Assembly: GCF_026341275.1 (NCBI RefSeq)
Contig: NZ_JAIFZO010000002.1
Span: 5,052,118-5,116,117 of the forward strand
DNA: 64,000 nucleotides
DNA from: Streptomyces ortus
GTDB lineage: Bacteria; Actinomycetota; Actinomycetes; Streptomycetales; Streptomycetaceae
Direction of reading: 5' to 3'
Part shown: positions 34,452 to 43,114 of the stretch, piece after piece
Layout: every line of letters starts with the position of its first letter
Numbering within the stretch: position 1 is the first letter of the stretch
Notes under the pieces: generated by a model
Databases searched by the model: none
What the model saw: the letters and a program-made list of their open reading frames with translations, nothing else
Told to the model about the DNA's origin: nothing
Made by a program: the position numbers and the translations under genes

Positions 34452-34976
34452 GTGGCCGAGACCACCGTTGAGCAGCCGGTCGAAGAGACCGAGGCTGTTG
34501 ACGTAGAGAGCTACACCACCGAGTCCGAGGCCCCCGCCGTCGAGGGCGAGTACACCTCGGAGTCGCTCGCAGGCCGCTTCGGCGACCCGCAGCCGGCCGC
34601 AGGCCTGGGCCGTCGCAAGAACGCCATCGCCCGCGTCCGGATCGTCCCGGGCACCGGCAAGTGGAAGGTCAACGGGCGCACGCTCGAGGACTACTTCCCG
34701 AACAAGGTGCACCAGCAGGAAGTCAACGAGCCCTTCAAGGTGCTCGAGCTCGACGGCCGCTACGACGTGGTCGCCCGTATCTCGGGTGGCGGCGTCTCCG
34801 GTCAGGCCGGTGCCCTGCGCCTCGGCGTGGCCCGCGCGCTGAACGAGGCCGACGTGGACAACAACCGCGGCGCCCTCAAGAAGGCCGGTTACCTCAAGCG
34901 TGACGACCGTGCGGTCGAGCGCAAGAAGGCCGGTCTCAAGAAGGCCCGTAAGGCTCCGCAGTACAGCAAGCGCTAA
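34452..34976 (+). CDS. rpsI: 30S ribosomal protein S9
   Basis: Head protein whose C-terminal tail touches P-site tRNA. The 174 residues include an acidic N-terminal extension of about 45 residues (MAETTVEQPVEETEAVDVES) common in streptomycetes. The core has GLGRRKNAIARVRIVPGTGK, SGGGVSGQAGALRLGVARAL and the basic ending KKARKAPQYSKR with the conserved C-terminal Arg. Start GTG follows TGAGGAGAACC. Confidence 0.97.
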   Translation: MAETTVEQPVEETEAVDVESYTTESEAPAVEGEYTSESLAGRFGDPQPAAGLGRRKNAIARVRIVPGTGKWKVNGRTLEDYFPNKVHQQEVNEPFKVLELDGRYDVVARISGGGVSGQAGALRLGVARALNEADVDNNRGALKKAGYLKRDDRAVERKKAGLKKARKAPQYSKR

Positions 34977-35011
34977 ATCTCGCTCGATTTCGCGCGCTGT
35001 TCCGCACGAAT

Positions 35012-35051
35012 CGCCCCGGCGGCACGTTCTGTGCCGCCGGGGCGTTCGTTT
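35012..35051 (+). terminator. Terminator after rpsI
   Basis: Perfect 14-bp stem (35012-35025 with 35031-35044), loop GTTCT, followed by TTCGTTT. Confidence 0.8.
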
Positions 35052-35056
35052 ATCGC

Positions 35057-35110
35057 GATCTGCGCACACGTCAGGATCTGCGCACACATCACGATCTGTG
35101 GCACAACCTG
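35057..35110. repeat. Three 18-bp direct repeats upstream of glmM
   Basis: Units at 35057-35074, 35075-35092 and 35093-35110 begin with GATCTG; the first two share GATCTGCGCACAC and the third is GATCTGTGGCACAACCTG. They are strictly contiguous. The rest of the 366-base gap 34977-35342 holds the rpsI terminator and a GC-rich stretch; no gene is seen. Confidence 0.75.
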
Positions 35111-35342
35111 TGGGGCCGCCCGTGTGTCACAAGGTGCGGGGTACGCGTATACCGCGCGGCCGGGCGGTACGGCCGCGCGGTACGGCCTTTCGGCCATGGC
35201 CTCGGAACAGGTGTGGGAGACAGACAGGCCCGGGGGATATACCTGACATGGGTCGGAGCCGGACCCTCGCATGCTGAGCCGCACATTCTCATCAGAGCTG
35301 ATCAAAGCCTGATCACAGCCTGAGCAAGTTCGGAGGACACCA

Positions 35343-36701
35343 GTGGGACGACTCTTCGGGACGGACGGCGTACGCGGTGTCGCCAACGCGGATCTGACGG
35401 CGGAGCTCACGCTCGGCCTCTCCGTGGCGGCGGCGCACGTACTGGCCGAAGCGGGAACCTTCGAAGGCCACCGGCCGACGGCGGTGGTCGGACGGGACCC
35501 GCGTGCGTCCGGGGAGTTCCTGGAGGCCGCCGTGGTCGCGGGCCTCGCCAGCGCCGGTGTGGACGTGCTGCGCGTCGGCGTCCTGCCGACCCCCGCGGTG
35601 GCGTATCTCACGGGTGCGCTCGGTGCCGACCTCGGTGTGATGCTCTCCGCGAGCCACAACGCCATGCCGGACAACGGAGTCAAGTTCTTCGCCCGCGGCG
35701 GGCACAAGCTCGCCGACGAGCTGGAGGACCGGATCGAGTCCGTCTACGAGGAGCACCGGACCGGCGCGCCCTGGGACCGGCCGACCGGCTCCGGCGTCGG
35801 CCGCGTCCGCTCGTACGAGGAGGGCTTCGAGAAGTACGCCGCCCACCTCCTCGCCGCCGTTCCGAACCGGCTGGACGGGCTCAAGGTCGTCCTCGACGAG
35901 GCGCACGGCGCTGCCGCGCGGGTCTCGCCCGAGGCCTTCACGCGCGCGGGCGCCGAGATCGTCACGATCGGCGCCGAGCCCGACGGCCTCAACATCAACG
36001 ACGGCTGCGGCTCCACGCATCTCGGTCTGCTGAAGGCCGCCGTCCTCGAGCACGGCGCCGACCTCGGCATCGCGCACGACGGTGACGCGGACCGGTGCCT
36101 CGCCGTGGACCACACCGGTGCGGAGGTCGACGGGGACCAGATCCTGGCCGTCCTCGCGCTCGCGATGCGGGAGCGGTCCGAGCTGCGGTCCGACACCGTC
36201 GTCGCCACGGTCATGTCGAACCTCGGGTTCAAGCTGGCCATGGAGCGTGAAGGGGTGTCCCTCGTGCAGACCGGGGTGGGTGACCGGTATGTGCTGGAGG
36301 AGATGAAGAGCCACGACTACGCGCTCGGCGGCGAGCAGTCGGGGCACGTGATCATCCTGGATCACGCGACAACCGGCGACGGGACGCTGACGGGGCTGCT
36401 GCTCGCGGCCCGGGTCGCGCAGACCGGGCGTACGTTGCGGGATCTCGCGTCCGTGATGGAGCGGTTGCCGCAGGTGCTCATCAATGTGCCCGATGTCGAT
36501 CGGTCGCGGGTGTCCACGTCCGCGGAGCTCGCGTCCGCCGTGGCGGAGGCCGAGCGGGAGCTGGGGGCCACGGGGCGGGTGCTGTTGCGGCCGTCCGGGA
36601 CCGAGCCGCTTGTGCGGGTCATGGTCGAGGCGGCTGATATCGATCAGGCTCGGTCTGTGGCGGGGCGGCTTGCTGATGCGGTGAAGTCCGCGCTGGGGTG
36701 A
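35343..36701 (+). CDS. glmM: Phosphoglucosamine mutase
   Basis: Interconverts glucosamine-6-phosphate and glucosamine-1-phosphate for UDP-GlcNAc and cell-wall synthesis. Length 452. Start GTG 35343 (MGRLFGTDGVRGVANADLTA) follows TTCGGAGGACACCA. The phosphoserine is S104 in LSASHNAMPDNG; the metal site is AHDGDADRCLAVD; the sugar-binding loop is GGEQSGHVI, and phosphate binding is RPSGTEPLVRVM. glmS, which makes its substrate, lies 2.7 kb downstream. Confidence 0.97.
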   Translation: MGRLFGTDGVRGVANADLTAELTLGLSVAAAHVLAEAGTFEGHRPTAVVGRDPRASGEFLEAAVVAGLASAGVDVLRVGVLPTPAVAYLTGALGADLGVMLSASHNAMPDNGVKFFARGGHKLADELEDRIESVYEEHRTGAPWDRPTGSGVGRVRSYEEGFEKYAAHLLAAVPNRLDGLKVVLDEAHGAAARVSPEAFTRAGAEIVTIGAEPDGLNINDGCGSTHLGLLKAAVLEHGADLGIAHDGDADRCLAVDHTGAEVDGDQILAVLALAMRERSELRSDTVVATVMSNLGFKLAMEREGVSLVQTGVGDRYVLEEMKSHDYALGGEQSGHVIILDHATTGDGTLTGLLLAARVAQTGRTLRDLASVMERLPQVLINVPDVDRSRVSTSAELASAVAEAERELGATGRVLLRPSGTEPLVRVMVEAADIDQARSVAGRLADAVKSALG

Positions 36702-36753
36702 GGTGGGGGTGGGGGTGCGGGTGCGGGTGCGATTGCGGGTGCGGTGTGGGTGG

Positions 36754-36890
36754 TTGCGCCGTTCCCCGCGCCCCTTGAAAGCCAAAAGATTGCGCCGTTC
36801 CCCGCGCCCCTTGCAAGCTAAAAGCTTGCGCCGTTCCCCGCGCCCCTGAAAGACAAAAGATTGCGCCGTTCCCCGCGCCCCTCAGGGGGC
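36754..36890. repeat. Tandem array of four dispersed-repeat units
   Basis: Cores start at 36754, 36790, 36826 and 36861, so the unit is 35-36 bp: TTGCGCCGTTCCCCGCGCCC followed by a variable CTT/CTGAA and a short AAA-containing linker. The last copy overlaps the end of the DUF389 gene at 36882. The array fills the space between the convergent glmM and DUF389 genes. Confidence 0.85.
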
Positions 36891-37820
36891 TGGGGAGCGG
36901 CCTTTCTGGCTTTTCCAGAGGTGTTTCTGGGTCAGGAGGGTGAGGGTGCCTGCCAGGGTGATGCCTGCCAGGTTCAGGAGCAGTTGGTTGGTGGAGCCGA
37001 TCGTCTGGGACGTGTCTCCGTAGCTGAGGGCGACCGCCGCGTTGGCGGCGGCCGGGACCGTCGTGACGGAGATCGCCACCCCCACCAGCAGGCCCGACTT
37101 GGCCGAGGTCAGGGAGAGCGTGCCGGCGATGCCCGCGAGGACCGCCACGACGAACGAGAACGGGTCGGGGGCGTAGACGAAGGCCGTGTTGGGCCGGTCG
37201 CCCTCCAGCATGTCCTCGGTGAACAGACCCAGGCCGTCCATCAGCAGGCTGAACAGCACGGTCACCGCCATCGCCACCGCGAAGCCCACGAGCAGTGCGA
37301 TGAGCGAGCGCAGTGCCAGGCGCGGGCGGCGGCGGACGACCGCCGTGCTGAACCCCGCCAGCGGGCCGAACTCCGGGCCCACCGCCATCGCGCCCACGAT
37401 CAGGATCGCGTTGTCGAGGACCACACCGCAGGCCGCGATCATCGTGGCGAGCGTGATGAAGGCCAGGTAGGTGACCGAGAGCGTCGACTCCTCGTGGGTC
37501 GCCTCCGTCAGCTGCTCCCACAGGACCGCGTCGGCGCCCTCGCCGGGTGCGTCCTCCTCCGCCTGGTCCGCCCGCTTCGACAGCGACAGGTCGATGTCCT
37601 CGACGGCGATCGAGCCATCCGTGTCGATCTTCAGCTCGCACAGCCCGCCGATCAGTTCGTCGCCCGCCTCGCGGGCCACGTCGACCATGACGAGGTCGCC
37701 GGCGGGATCGCGGGCGGCGCCCGGTACGACCGCCAGATGGGTCGTACCGACGGTCGCCCCGATCAGGCGGATCACCGCCTCGGTCCGGTCGGACGGGGTG
37801 ATCAGGCGTAGGTGCAGCAT
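36882..37820 (-). CDS. DUF389 membrane protein
   Basis: 312 residues from ATG 37820 (MLHLRLITPSDRTEAVIRLI); an upstream GTG at 37865 would add 15 residues, but the family begins here. Residues 1-115 form a soluble ACT-like domain. About six membrane helices follow, with the family core LATMIAACGVVLDNAILIVG then AMAVGPEFGPLAG, and IAGTLSLTSAKSGLLVGVAI. DUF389 function is not established, though a transporter or sensor role is often suggested. It is convergent with glmM. Confidence 0.88.
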   Translation of the reverse strand: MLHLRLITPSDRTEAVIRLIGATVGTTHLAVVPGAARDPAGDLVMVDVAREAGDELIGGLCELKIDTDGSIAVEDIDLSLSKRADQAEEDAPGEGADAVLWEQLTEATHEESTLSVTYLAFITLATMIAACGVVLDNAILIVGAMAVGPEFGPLAGFSTAVVRRRPRLALRSLIALLVGFAVAMAVTVLFSLLMDGLGLFTEDMLEGDRPNTAFVYAPDPFSFVVAVLAGIAGTLSLTSAKSGLLVGVAISVTTVPAAANAAVALSYGDTSQTIGSTNQLLLNLAGITLAGTLTLLTQKHLWKSQKGRSPAP

Positions 37821-37889
37821 GGAGGCAGGGTAGTCGGGCGGTTGACGGCGGGCGGCGGCGGTCACCGTGGGACGGCGGCCGGGTGACGG

Positions 37890-38879
37890 TCAGAGCTTGC
37901 GCAGGCTGAGCTTCTGGACCTTGTGGTCCTGGCCCTTGCGGACCACGAGGGTGGCGCGCCCCCGGGTCGGGGCCACGTTCTCCAGGAGGTTGACCTTGTT
38001 GACGGTCCGCCAGGTAGTACGGGCGTAGTCGAGGGCCTCCTCCTCGGAGACCTGGGTGTACTTGCGGAAGTACGAGGACGGGTTCTGGAACGCCGTCTCG
38101 CGCAGCCGGCGGAAGCGGTTCAGGTACCAGCGCTCGACGTCCTCGGCGCGCGCGTCCACGTACACGCTGAAGTCGAAGTAGTCGGCGAGGCCGACGCGGG
38201 TGCGGCCGTCCTTGCCGGGCAGGGCGGGCTGCAGGACGTTCAGGCCCTCGACGATCAGGATGTCCGGGCGGCGGACGGTGAGGCGTTCGTCCGGGACGAT
38301 GTCGTAGATGAGGTGGGAGTAGACCGGGGCCGTCACCTCGTCCTTGCCCGCCTTGATGTCGGCGACGAACCGGGTCAGCGCCCGGCGGTCGTACGACTCC
38401 GGGAACCCCTTCCTGGACATCAGCCCGCGGGCCTGCAGTTCCTTCGTGGGCAGCAGGAAACCGTCCGTGGTGACCCGCTCGACGCGCGGATGCTCCGGCC
38501 AGCGGGACAGCAGGGCCTGGAGGAGGCGGGCGACGGTGGACTTGCCGACGGCGACCGAGCCCGCCACGCCTATCACGAACGGCGTACCGGACTGCGACCC
38601 CTTCTCGCCGAGGAAGGTGTTCAGGGCGCCGCGCAGGCCGTCGGTCGCGCCCACGTAGAGGTTGAGGAGCCGGGACAGCGGCAGATAGATGTCCCGTACC
38701 TCGTCGAGGTCGATGACGTCGCCGAGACCCCGCAGTCTCTCCACCTCCTCGGCGGTCAGCGGAAGAGGTGTCTTCTCACGCAGCGCGCTCCACTGGGCGC
38801 GGGTGAGGTCGACGTAGGGAGTCGCCTCCGGCCTGGGCCGGTGGGCGCTCCGCGGCAACGGTGGGACCGATGAGATCAC
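37890..38879 (-). CDS. coaA: Pantothenate kinase, type I
   Basis: First step of coenzyme A synthesis. Length 329. P-loop GSVAVGKS at residues 107-114, followed by TVARLLQALL; family stretches FLLPTKELQARGLMSRKGFP, SYDRRALTRFVADIKAGK and SHLIYDIVPDERLTVRRPDI with VEGLNVLQ. The C-terminal RTTWRTVNKVNLLENVAPTR is also typical. It reads away from the downstream small ORF and glmS. Confidence 0.97.
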   Translation of the reverse strand: MISSVPPLPRSAHRPRPEATPYVDLTRAQWSALREKTPLPLTAEEVERLRGLGDVIDLDEVRDIYLPLSRLLNLYVGATDGLRGALNTFLGEKGSQSGTPFVIGVAGSVAVGKSTVARLLQALLSRWPEHPRVERVTTDGFLLPTKELQARGLMSRKGFPESYDRRALTRFVADIKAGKDEVTAPVYSHLIYDIVPDERLTVRRPDILIVEGLNVLQPALPGKDGRTRVGLADYFDFSVYVDARAEDVERWYLNRFRRLRETAFQNPSSYFRKYTQVSEEEALDYARTTWRTVNKVNLLENVAPTRGRATLVVRKGQDHKVQKLSLRKL

Positions 38880-39044
38880 AGTCCATTGTTACGGGAGTTT
38901 GAACGAAGCGTCGGGTGGAGTCCGTCACGCCGGGCCCGCATCCGGGCGCGTCCGGACCCTGGACCGGCACGGCGTGCGGGCATAGCGTGCCGCCCACCCG
39001 GGAGCGAGCCGCCTTCCGGGACGCCGGTGATGGGGATGGTCGTC

Positions 39045-39296
39045 ATGACCGTACGTTTCCGAGTGCGTGGCCTGGTGGGGGCAGGAACCGGGCGCCGAGG
39101 CCGGCCCGGTCCGGCCGACGTGGCGGGGCAGGTGTGCAGCGAGCTGGCGCTCGATCTGCCGGACGAGGACCTGGGGGAGTACCTCTACGACTGCGTCGAC
39201 CTCTACCGGATGGGCAGCAAGCCGCGCTGCGAGGAGGCCGAGTACCTGGGGATGGTGCAGGACGCGATCGACCGCATCGAGCGCGGGGAGCGGTAA
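39045..39296 (+). CDS. Small conserved-looking protein of unknown function before glmS
   Basis: 83 residues from ATG 39045 (MTVRFRVRGLVGAG); ATG 39036 would add MVV. GGTGATGGGG lies upstream. The C-terminal half is acidic and helical: CSELALDLPDEDLGEYLYDC, then VDLYRMGSKPRCEEAEYLGM and VQDAIDRIERGER. I do not recognise a domain. It stands 79 bases before glmS on the same strand and may share its promoter. Confidence 0.6.
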   Translation: MTVRFRVRGLVGAGTGRRGRPGPADVAGQVCSELALDLPDEDLGEYLYDCVDLYRMGSKPRCEEAEYLGMVQDAIDRIERGER

Positions 39297-39375
39297 CCGG
39301 CTCACGGCGCGGGAATTTCCGATATCGGGCACGCGGTGCCCCGGTGGGGCGGGCGGCGGCATTTAGGCTGCGGCC

Positions 39376-41223
39376 ATGTGCGGAATCGTGGGTTACGTGG
39401 GGTCGCAGTCGGCGCTCGATGTGGTGGTCGCCGGACTGAAGCGGCTGGAGTACCGGGGGTACGACTCGGCGGGCATCGCGGTGCTCGCGGACGGCGGGAT
39501 GGCCGCGGCGAAGAAGGCCGGCAAGCTCGCCAACCTGGAGAAGGAGCTGCTGGAGCGGCCGTTGCCGGCCGGTTCGACGGGGATCGGGCACACGCGCTGG
39601 GCCACCCACGGCGGGCCGACGGACACGAACGCGCATCCACACCTGGACAACGCTGGACGGGTCGCGGTCGTCCACAACGGCATCATCGAGAACTTCGCCG
39701 TGCTGCGGGCCGAGCTGACCGAGCGGGGACACGCGCTCTCCTCCGAGACGGACACCGAGGTCGTCGCCCATCTGCTCGCCGAGGAGTTCTCCGCGTGCGC
39801 CGATCTGGCGGAGGCCATGCGGCTGGTGTGCGGGCGGCTCGAAGGGGCCTTCACGCTGGTGGCCGCGCACGCCGACGAGCCGGACGTGGTGGTCGGCGCC
39901 CGGCGGAACTCGCCGCTCGTCGTGGGCGTCGGTGAGGGCGAGGCCTTCCTCGCCTCGGACGTCGCCGCGTTCATCGCGCACACCCGGTCCGCGATCGAGC
40001 TGGGGCAGGATCAGGTGGTCGAGCTGCGGCGCGACGGGGTGCACGTCATCGGGTTCGACGGTTCGCCCGCCGAGACCCGCTCGTACCACGTCGACTGGGA
40101 CGTGTCCGCCGCGGAGAAGGGCGGCTACGACTACTTCATGCTCAAGGAGATCGCCGAGCAGCCGAAGGCGGTCGCGGACACGCTGCTCGGCCGTGTCGAC
40201 GCGAGCGGCTCGCTGACGCTCGACGAGGTACGGATCGCGCCCGGCGCGCTGCGCGAGGTCGACAAGGTCGTGGTGGTGGCCTGCGGGACGGCCTTCCACG
40301 CGGGCCTGATCGCCAAGTACGCCATCGAGCACTGGACCCGGATCCCCTGCGAGGTCGAGCTCGCGAGCGAGTTCCGCTACCGGGACCCGATCCTGGACGC
40401 GCAGACGCTGGTCATCGCCATCTCGCAGTCCGGGGAGACCATGGACACGCTGATGGCGCTGCGGCACGCGCGGGAGCAGGGCGCCAAGGTCCTGGCCGTC
40501 TGCAACACGAACGGTTCGACGATCCCGCGCGAGTCGGACGCGGTCCTCTACACGCACGCGGGTCCTGAGGTGGCGGTCGCCTCCACGAAGGCGTTCCTGA
40601 CGCAGCTCGTCGCCTGCTACCTGGTCGCCCTGTACCTGGGGCAGGTGCGCGGCACGAAGTGGGGCGACGAGATCCGGGCCGTCGTACGCGACCTGTCCCG
40701 GATCGCGGAGGACGTCGAACAGGTCCTGGAGACGATGGAGCCGGTACGGGAGTTGGCGCGCTCCCTGGCCTCGAAGAACACCGTGCTGTTCCTGGGCCGG
40801 CACGTGGGCTATCCGGTCGCCCTGGAAGGCGCGCTGAAGCTGAAGGAGCTGGCGTACATGCACGCCGAGGGCTTCGCGGCGGGCGAGTTGAAGCATGGGC
40901 CGATCGCGCTGATCGAGGAGGACCTGCCGGTGGTCGTGGTCGTGCCGTCGCCGAAGGGGCGTTCGGTGCTCCACGACAAGATCGTCTCCAACATCCAGGA
41001 GATCCGGGCGCGGGGGGCGCGGACGATCGTGATCGCGGAGGAGGGGGACGAGACGGTGGTCCCCTACGCGGACCACCTGATCAGGATCCCCGCGACGCCG
41101 GTGCTGCTGCAGCCGCTGGTGGCGACGGTGCCGCTGCAGGTGTTCGCCTGCGAACTGGCTACCGCCCGGGGCAACGAGGTGGATCAGCCGCGCAACTTGG
41201 CGAAGTCGGTGACGGTGGAGTAG
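39376..41223 (+). CDS. glmS: Glutamine-fructose-6-phosphate aminotransferase
   Basis: Makes glucosamine-6-phosphate from fructose-6-phosphate and glutamine. Length 615. Cys2 of MCGIVGYVG is the glutaminase nucleophile after Met removal; HTRWATHGGPTDTNAHPH and the NGIIENF loop follow. The two SIS domains carry ACGTAFHAGLIAKY, ISQSGETMDTL, and the ending AKSVTVE with catalytic K near the end. The last 40 bases overlap, on the opposite strand, the 3' end of a DUF397 gene. Confidence 0.97.
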   Translation: MCGIVGYVGSQSALDVVVAGLKRLEYRGYDSAGIAVLADGGMAAAKKAGKLANLEKELLERPLPAGSTGIGHTRWATHGGPTDTNAHPHLDNAGRVAVVHNGIIENFAVLRAELTERGHALSSETDTEVVAHLLAEEFSACADLAEAMRLVCGRLEGAFTLVAAHADEPDVVVGARRNSPLVVGVGEGEAFLASDVAAFIAHTRSAIELGQDQVVELRRDGVHVIGFDGSPAETRSYHVDWDVSAAEKGGYDYFMLKEIAEQPKAVADTLLGRVDASGSLTLDEVRIAPGALREVDKVVVVACGTAFHAGLIAKYAIEHWTRIPCEVELASEFRYRDPILDAQTLVIAISQSGETMDTLMALRHAREQGAKVLAVCNTNGSTIPRESDAVLYTHAGPEVAVASTKAFLTQLVACYLVALYLGQVRGTKWGDEIRAVVRDLSRIAEDVEQVLETMEPVRELARSLASKNTVLFLGRHVGYPVALEGALKLKELAYMHAEGFAAGELKHGPIALIEEDLPVVVVVPSPKGRSVLHDKIVSNIQEIRARGARTIVIAEEGDETVVPYADHLIRIPATPVLLQPLVATVPLQVFACELATARGNEVDQPRNLAKSVTVE

Positions 41224-41408
41224 TCGACGCCTTTGAGGGCGTCGACGAAGGGGGCGAAGGCTCCGGCCGGGAAGGTGAGGGGGGCCCTGGCCGGGGTTTT
41301 GGAGTCGCGGACGGCTATGAGGGTGGGGGTGATGGCGATTTCCACGCACTCGTTGCCGTCGCCCTCGCCCGAGTGGGACGACTTCCGCCAGTTGCTAGGG
41401 GTGGTCAT
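41184..41408 (-). CDS. DUF397 protein, overlapping glmS antisense
   Basis: 74 residues. Family pattern WRKSSHSGEGDGNECVEIA, then VAVRDSK and LTFPAGAFAPFVDALKG. DUF397 proteins are small partners of XRE-DUF5753 regulators in streptomycetes. The usual family end is near VDALKG; here the frame runs on for DYSTVTDFAKLRG into the 3' end of glmS (41184-41223). Its ATG overlaps the stop of the preceding DUF397 gene by four bases (ATGA), so the two are co-translated. Confidence 0.85.
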   Translation of the reverse strand: MTTPSNWRKSSHSGEGDGNECVEIAITPTLIAVRDSKTPARAPLTFPAGAFAPFVDALKGVDYSTVTDFAKLRG

Positions 41409-41581
41409 GCGTTCTTCAGGGCGTTGACGAAGGCGAGGAAGGTCTCGGTCGGGAAGGTGAGGGCGGCTTTGGCAGGAGCTTTTGAGTCGCGGACGGCGAC
41501 TTGGGAGCGCGAGTTCGCGATCTCTACGCAGTCGTTGCCGTCATCGGGGCCTGAGTAGGACGACTTCCGCCAGTTGTCCAT
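41405..41581 (-). CDS. DUF397 protein, second copy
   Basis: 58 residues from ATG 41581: MDNWRKSSYSGPDDGNDCVE, then IANSRSQVAVRDSKAPAKAA and LTFPTETFLAFVNALKNA. It is similar to the next gene along its whole length, so the pair probably arose by tandem duplication. It starts 7 bases after the XRE gene stop (41589) on the same strand, so the three form one operon. Confidence 0.85.
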   Translation of the reverse strand: MDNWRKSSYSGPDDGNDCVEIANSRSQVAVRDSKAPAKAALTFPTETFLAFVNALKNA

Positions 41582-41588
41582 GGGTGCC

Positions 41589-42425
41589 TCACAGCTCTTT
41601 CGCGAGTTGATGGATGAAGTTACGTGACCGCTCGGAGCCCAGCGATACGGCTTCCATTTTACGGAAGCGCGTGCGAAAGGCTCTGAGTTGAGCCTCGGAA
41701 TCGATGAAGGCCGAGCCGTGCGGAACATCGCGCACCACAGTGTCCAACTTGGGTACAGGGCCACCCAGATACGTCATGGTGTTGGCGGCCGTGCCGAAGC
41801 CGTCCAGGTCGAAGGGGATGGCGCGCACTGTGACGCGGTCCGCGTCGGAGAGCTCCAGGAGCTGGGCGAGTTGTGCCCGGGTGGCGGCGCGGTCGCCGAC
41901 CCTGATGCGCAGGGCTGCCTCGTGGATCACCAGCTCGTACGGGAAGGTGAAGTTCTGACGTGCCATGCGGTGCTGGATCCGCAACTCGATCTCTTCCTGG
42001 GTGAGTTCGGGGACTCTTGAGGAAAAGACGCCGCGGGCGTAGGCCTCGGTCTGCAGCGGGCCCGGCACGTACAGGATTGCCACGTCGCGCCGGAACGAGC
42101 TGTGGTGATCCAGCTCGGACAGATCCAGGAAAGAGGCTGGAAGCCGGCCCCTGTACTCCTCCCACCAGCCGCGTGTCCGGTCCGTGGCCATCGCGACCAG
42201 GGCGTCGATGAAATCCGTGTCCGTGCATGCGTAGTGGGACGCCAGTCGTCGCAGGCGTTCCTCGCTCACGCCCGTGAGGCCGGACTCGATGTGGCTGAGC
42301 TGGACGGGGCTCACTCCCAGCAGGGCTGCTGCTTGGCGACCGCTGAGGCCCGCCGCCTCGCGGAGTCTGCGCAGTTCGACCGCCAGGCGCATCTGGCGTG
42401 CCGTTGGTTCGCGCCTGGTTGTCAT
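41589..42425 (-). CDS. XRE-family regulator with DUF5753 domain
   Basis: 278 residues from ATG 42425, with GAGGAG upstream (a TTG one codon earlier is also in frame). The helix-turn-helix is at about 12-70: ELRRLREAAGLSGRQAAALL and GVSPVQLSHIESGLTGVSEE. DUF5753 follows, with WWEEYRGRLPASFLDLSELD and the typical RVTVRAIPFDLDGFGTAANT. Such proteins act with DUF397 partners in developmental or antibiotic control in streptomycetes (WhiJ-like and AbaA-like loci). It is divergent from a histidine-kinase-like ATPase gene. Confidence 0.9.
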   Translation of the reverse strand: MTTRREPTARQMRLAVELRRLREAAGLSGRQAAALLGVSPVQLSHIESGLTGVSEERLRRLASHYACTDTDFIDALVAMATDRTRGWWEEYRGRLPASFLDLSELDHHSSFRRDVAILYVPGPLQTEAYARGVFSSRVPELTQEEIELRIQHRMARQNFTFPYELVIHEAALRIRVGDRAATRAQLAQLLELSDADRVTVRAIPFDLDGFGTAANTMTYLGGPVPKLDTVVRDVPHGSAFIDSEAQLRAFRTRFRKMEAVSLGSERSRNFIHQLAKEL

Positions 42426-42644
42426 CAACTGCTCCTCGGTGCGGACTCTTTCGGCGTCAGATTACGCGAGCGACTTGCTCAACCGAAACATTAACCCCTA
42501 CCGTCAGTGATGCGACGCACACTCTGCGCCACTCCGGGGCTCCGGAAGTGCACCACTCCGTCCTGCCGGGACGGCTGAGGCATGCCCACCGCCCGTGATC
42601 GGACGCAGATCTCCGAAACCCCACCACCGAACCGGAGTTGACGC

Positions 42645-43067
42645 ATGCCTGAAATCGAGACCGACGTGCCCTGGGAGTACTCCCTCTACATCCCCAACGA
42701 CCTGCGAGCGGTCACGGTCAGCCGCCGTACCCTCCGCCTGATCCTGACCATGCACGGCCTGATCCGCCACGTCGACGTCGCTGAACTCCTCGCCGCCGAG
42801 CTGGTCGGCAACGCCGTACGGCACACCAAAGGGCCCGCCGCCCTCCGCGTGCGCTGGTCGGCCGGCGTGCTGCGGATCGGCGCCTGGGACGCGGACCCCG
42901 GCCCGCCGGAACCGCCCTGCTCGGCGGGCGACCTGCTGGACCTGGCGGAGGAGGGCCGCGGCCTGGCCCTGGTCAAGTCCTGTGCCGACACGTGGGGCTG
43001 GCACCCCCTGACGAGCGGCGGCAACGGCGGCAAGTACGTGTGGTGCGAACTGGCCTCGACGGCGTGA
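42645..43067 (+). CDS. Histidine-kinase-like ATPase domain protein (RsbW/SpoIIAB type)
   Basis: 140 residues. ATP-binding Bergerat fold: N box AELVGNAVRHT (51-61), G1 box WDADPGPP (81-88) and G2 box EEGRGLALVKSCADTWGW (102 onward). No sensor or phosphoacceptor His region is present, so it resembles the anti-sigma kinase group. It is divergent from the XRE regulator, a pairing often seen in streptomycetes. Its target, a sigma or anti-sigma antagonist, is not in the window. Confidence 0.85.
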   Translation: MPEIETDVPWEYSLYIPNDLRAVTVSRRTLRLILTMHGLIRHVDVAELLAAELVGNAVRHTKGPAALRVRWSAGVLRIGAWDADPGPPEPPCSAGDLLDLAEEGRGLALVKSCADTWGWHPLTSGGNGGKYVWCELASTA

Positions 43068-43114
43068 ACGCCGCATTCCGAGGCGCAGTCGGTCAGGGGC
43101 CATAAGGTGCCCTG

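Noticed and set aside
36754..36890. CRISPR-like array
   Set aside because: The repeats are regular, but the linkers are short and mutually similar and not unique spacers. The same core occurs singly at many other places, and no cas gene is present.
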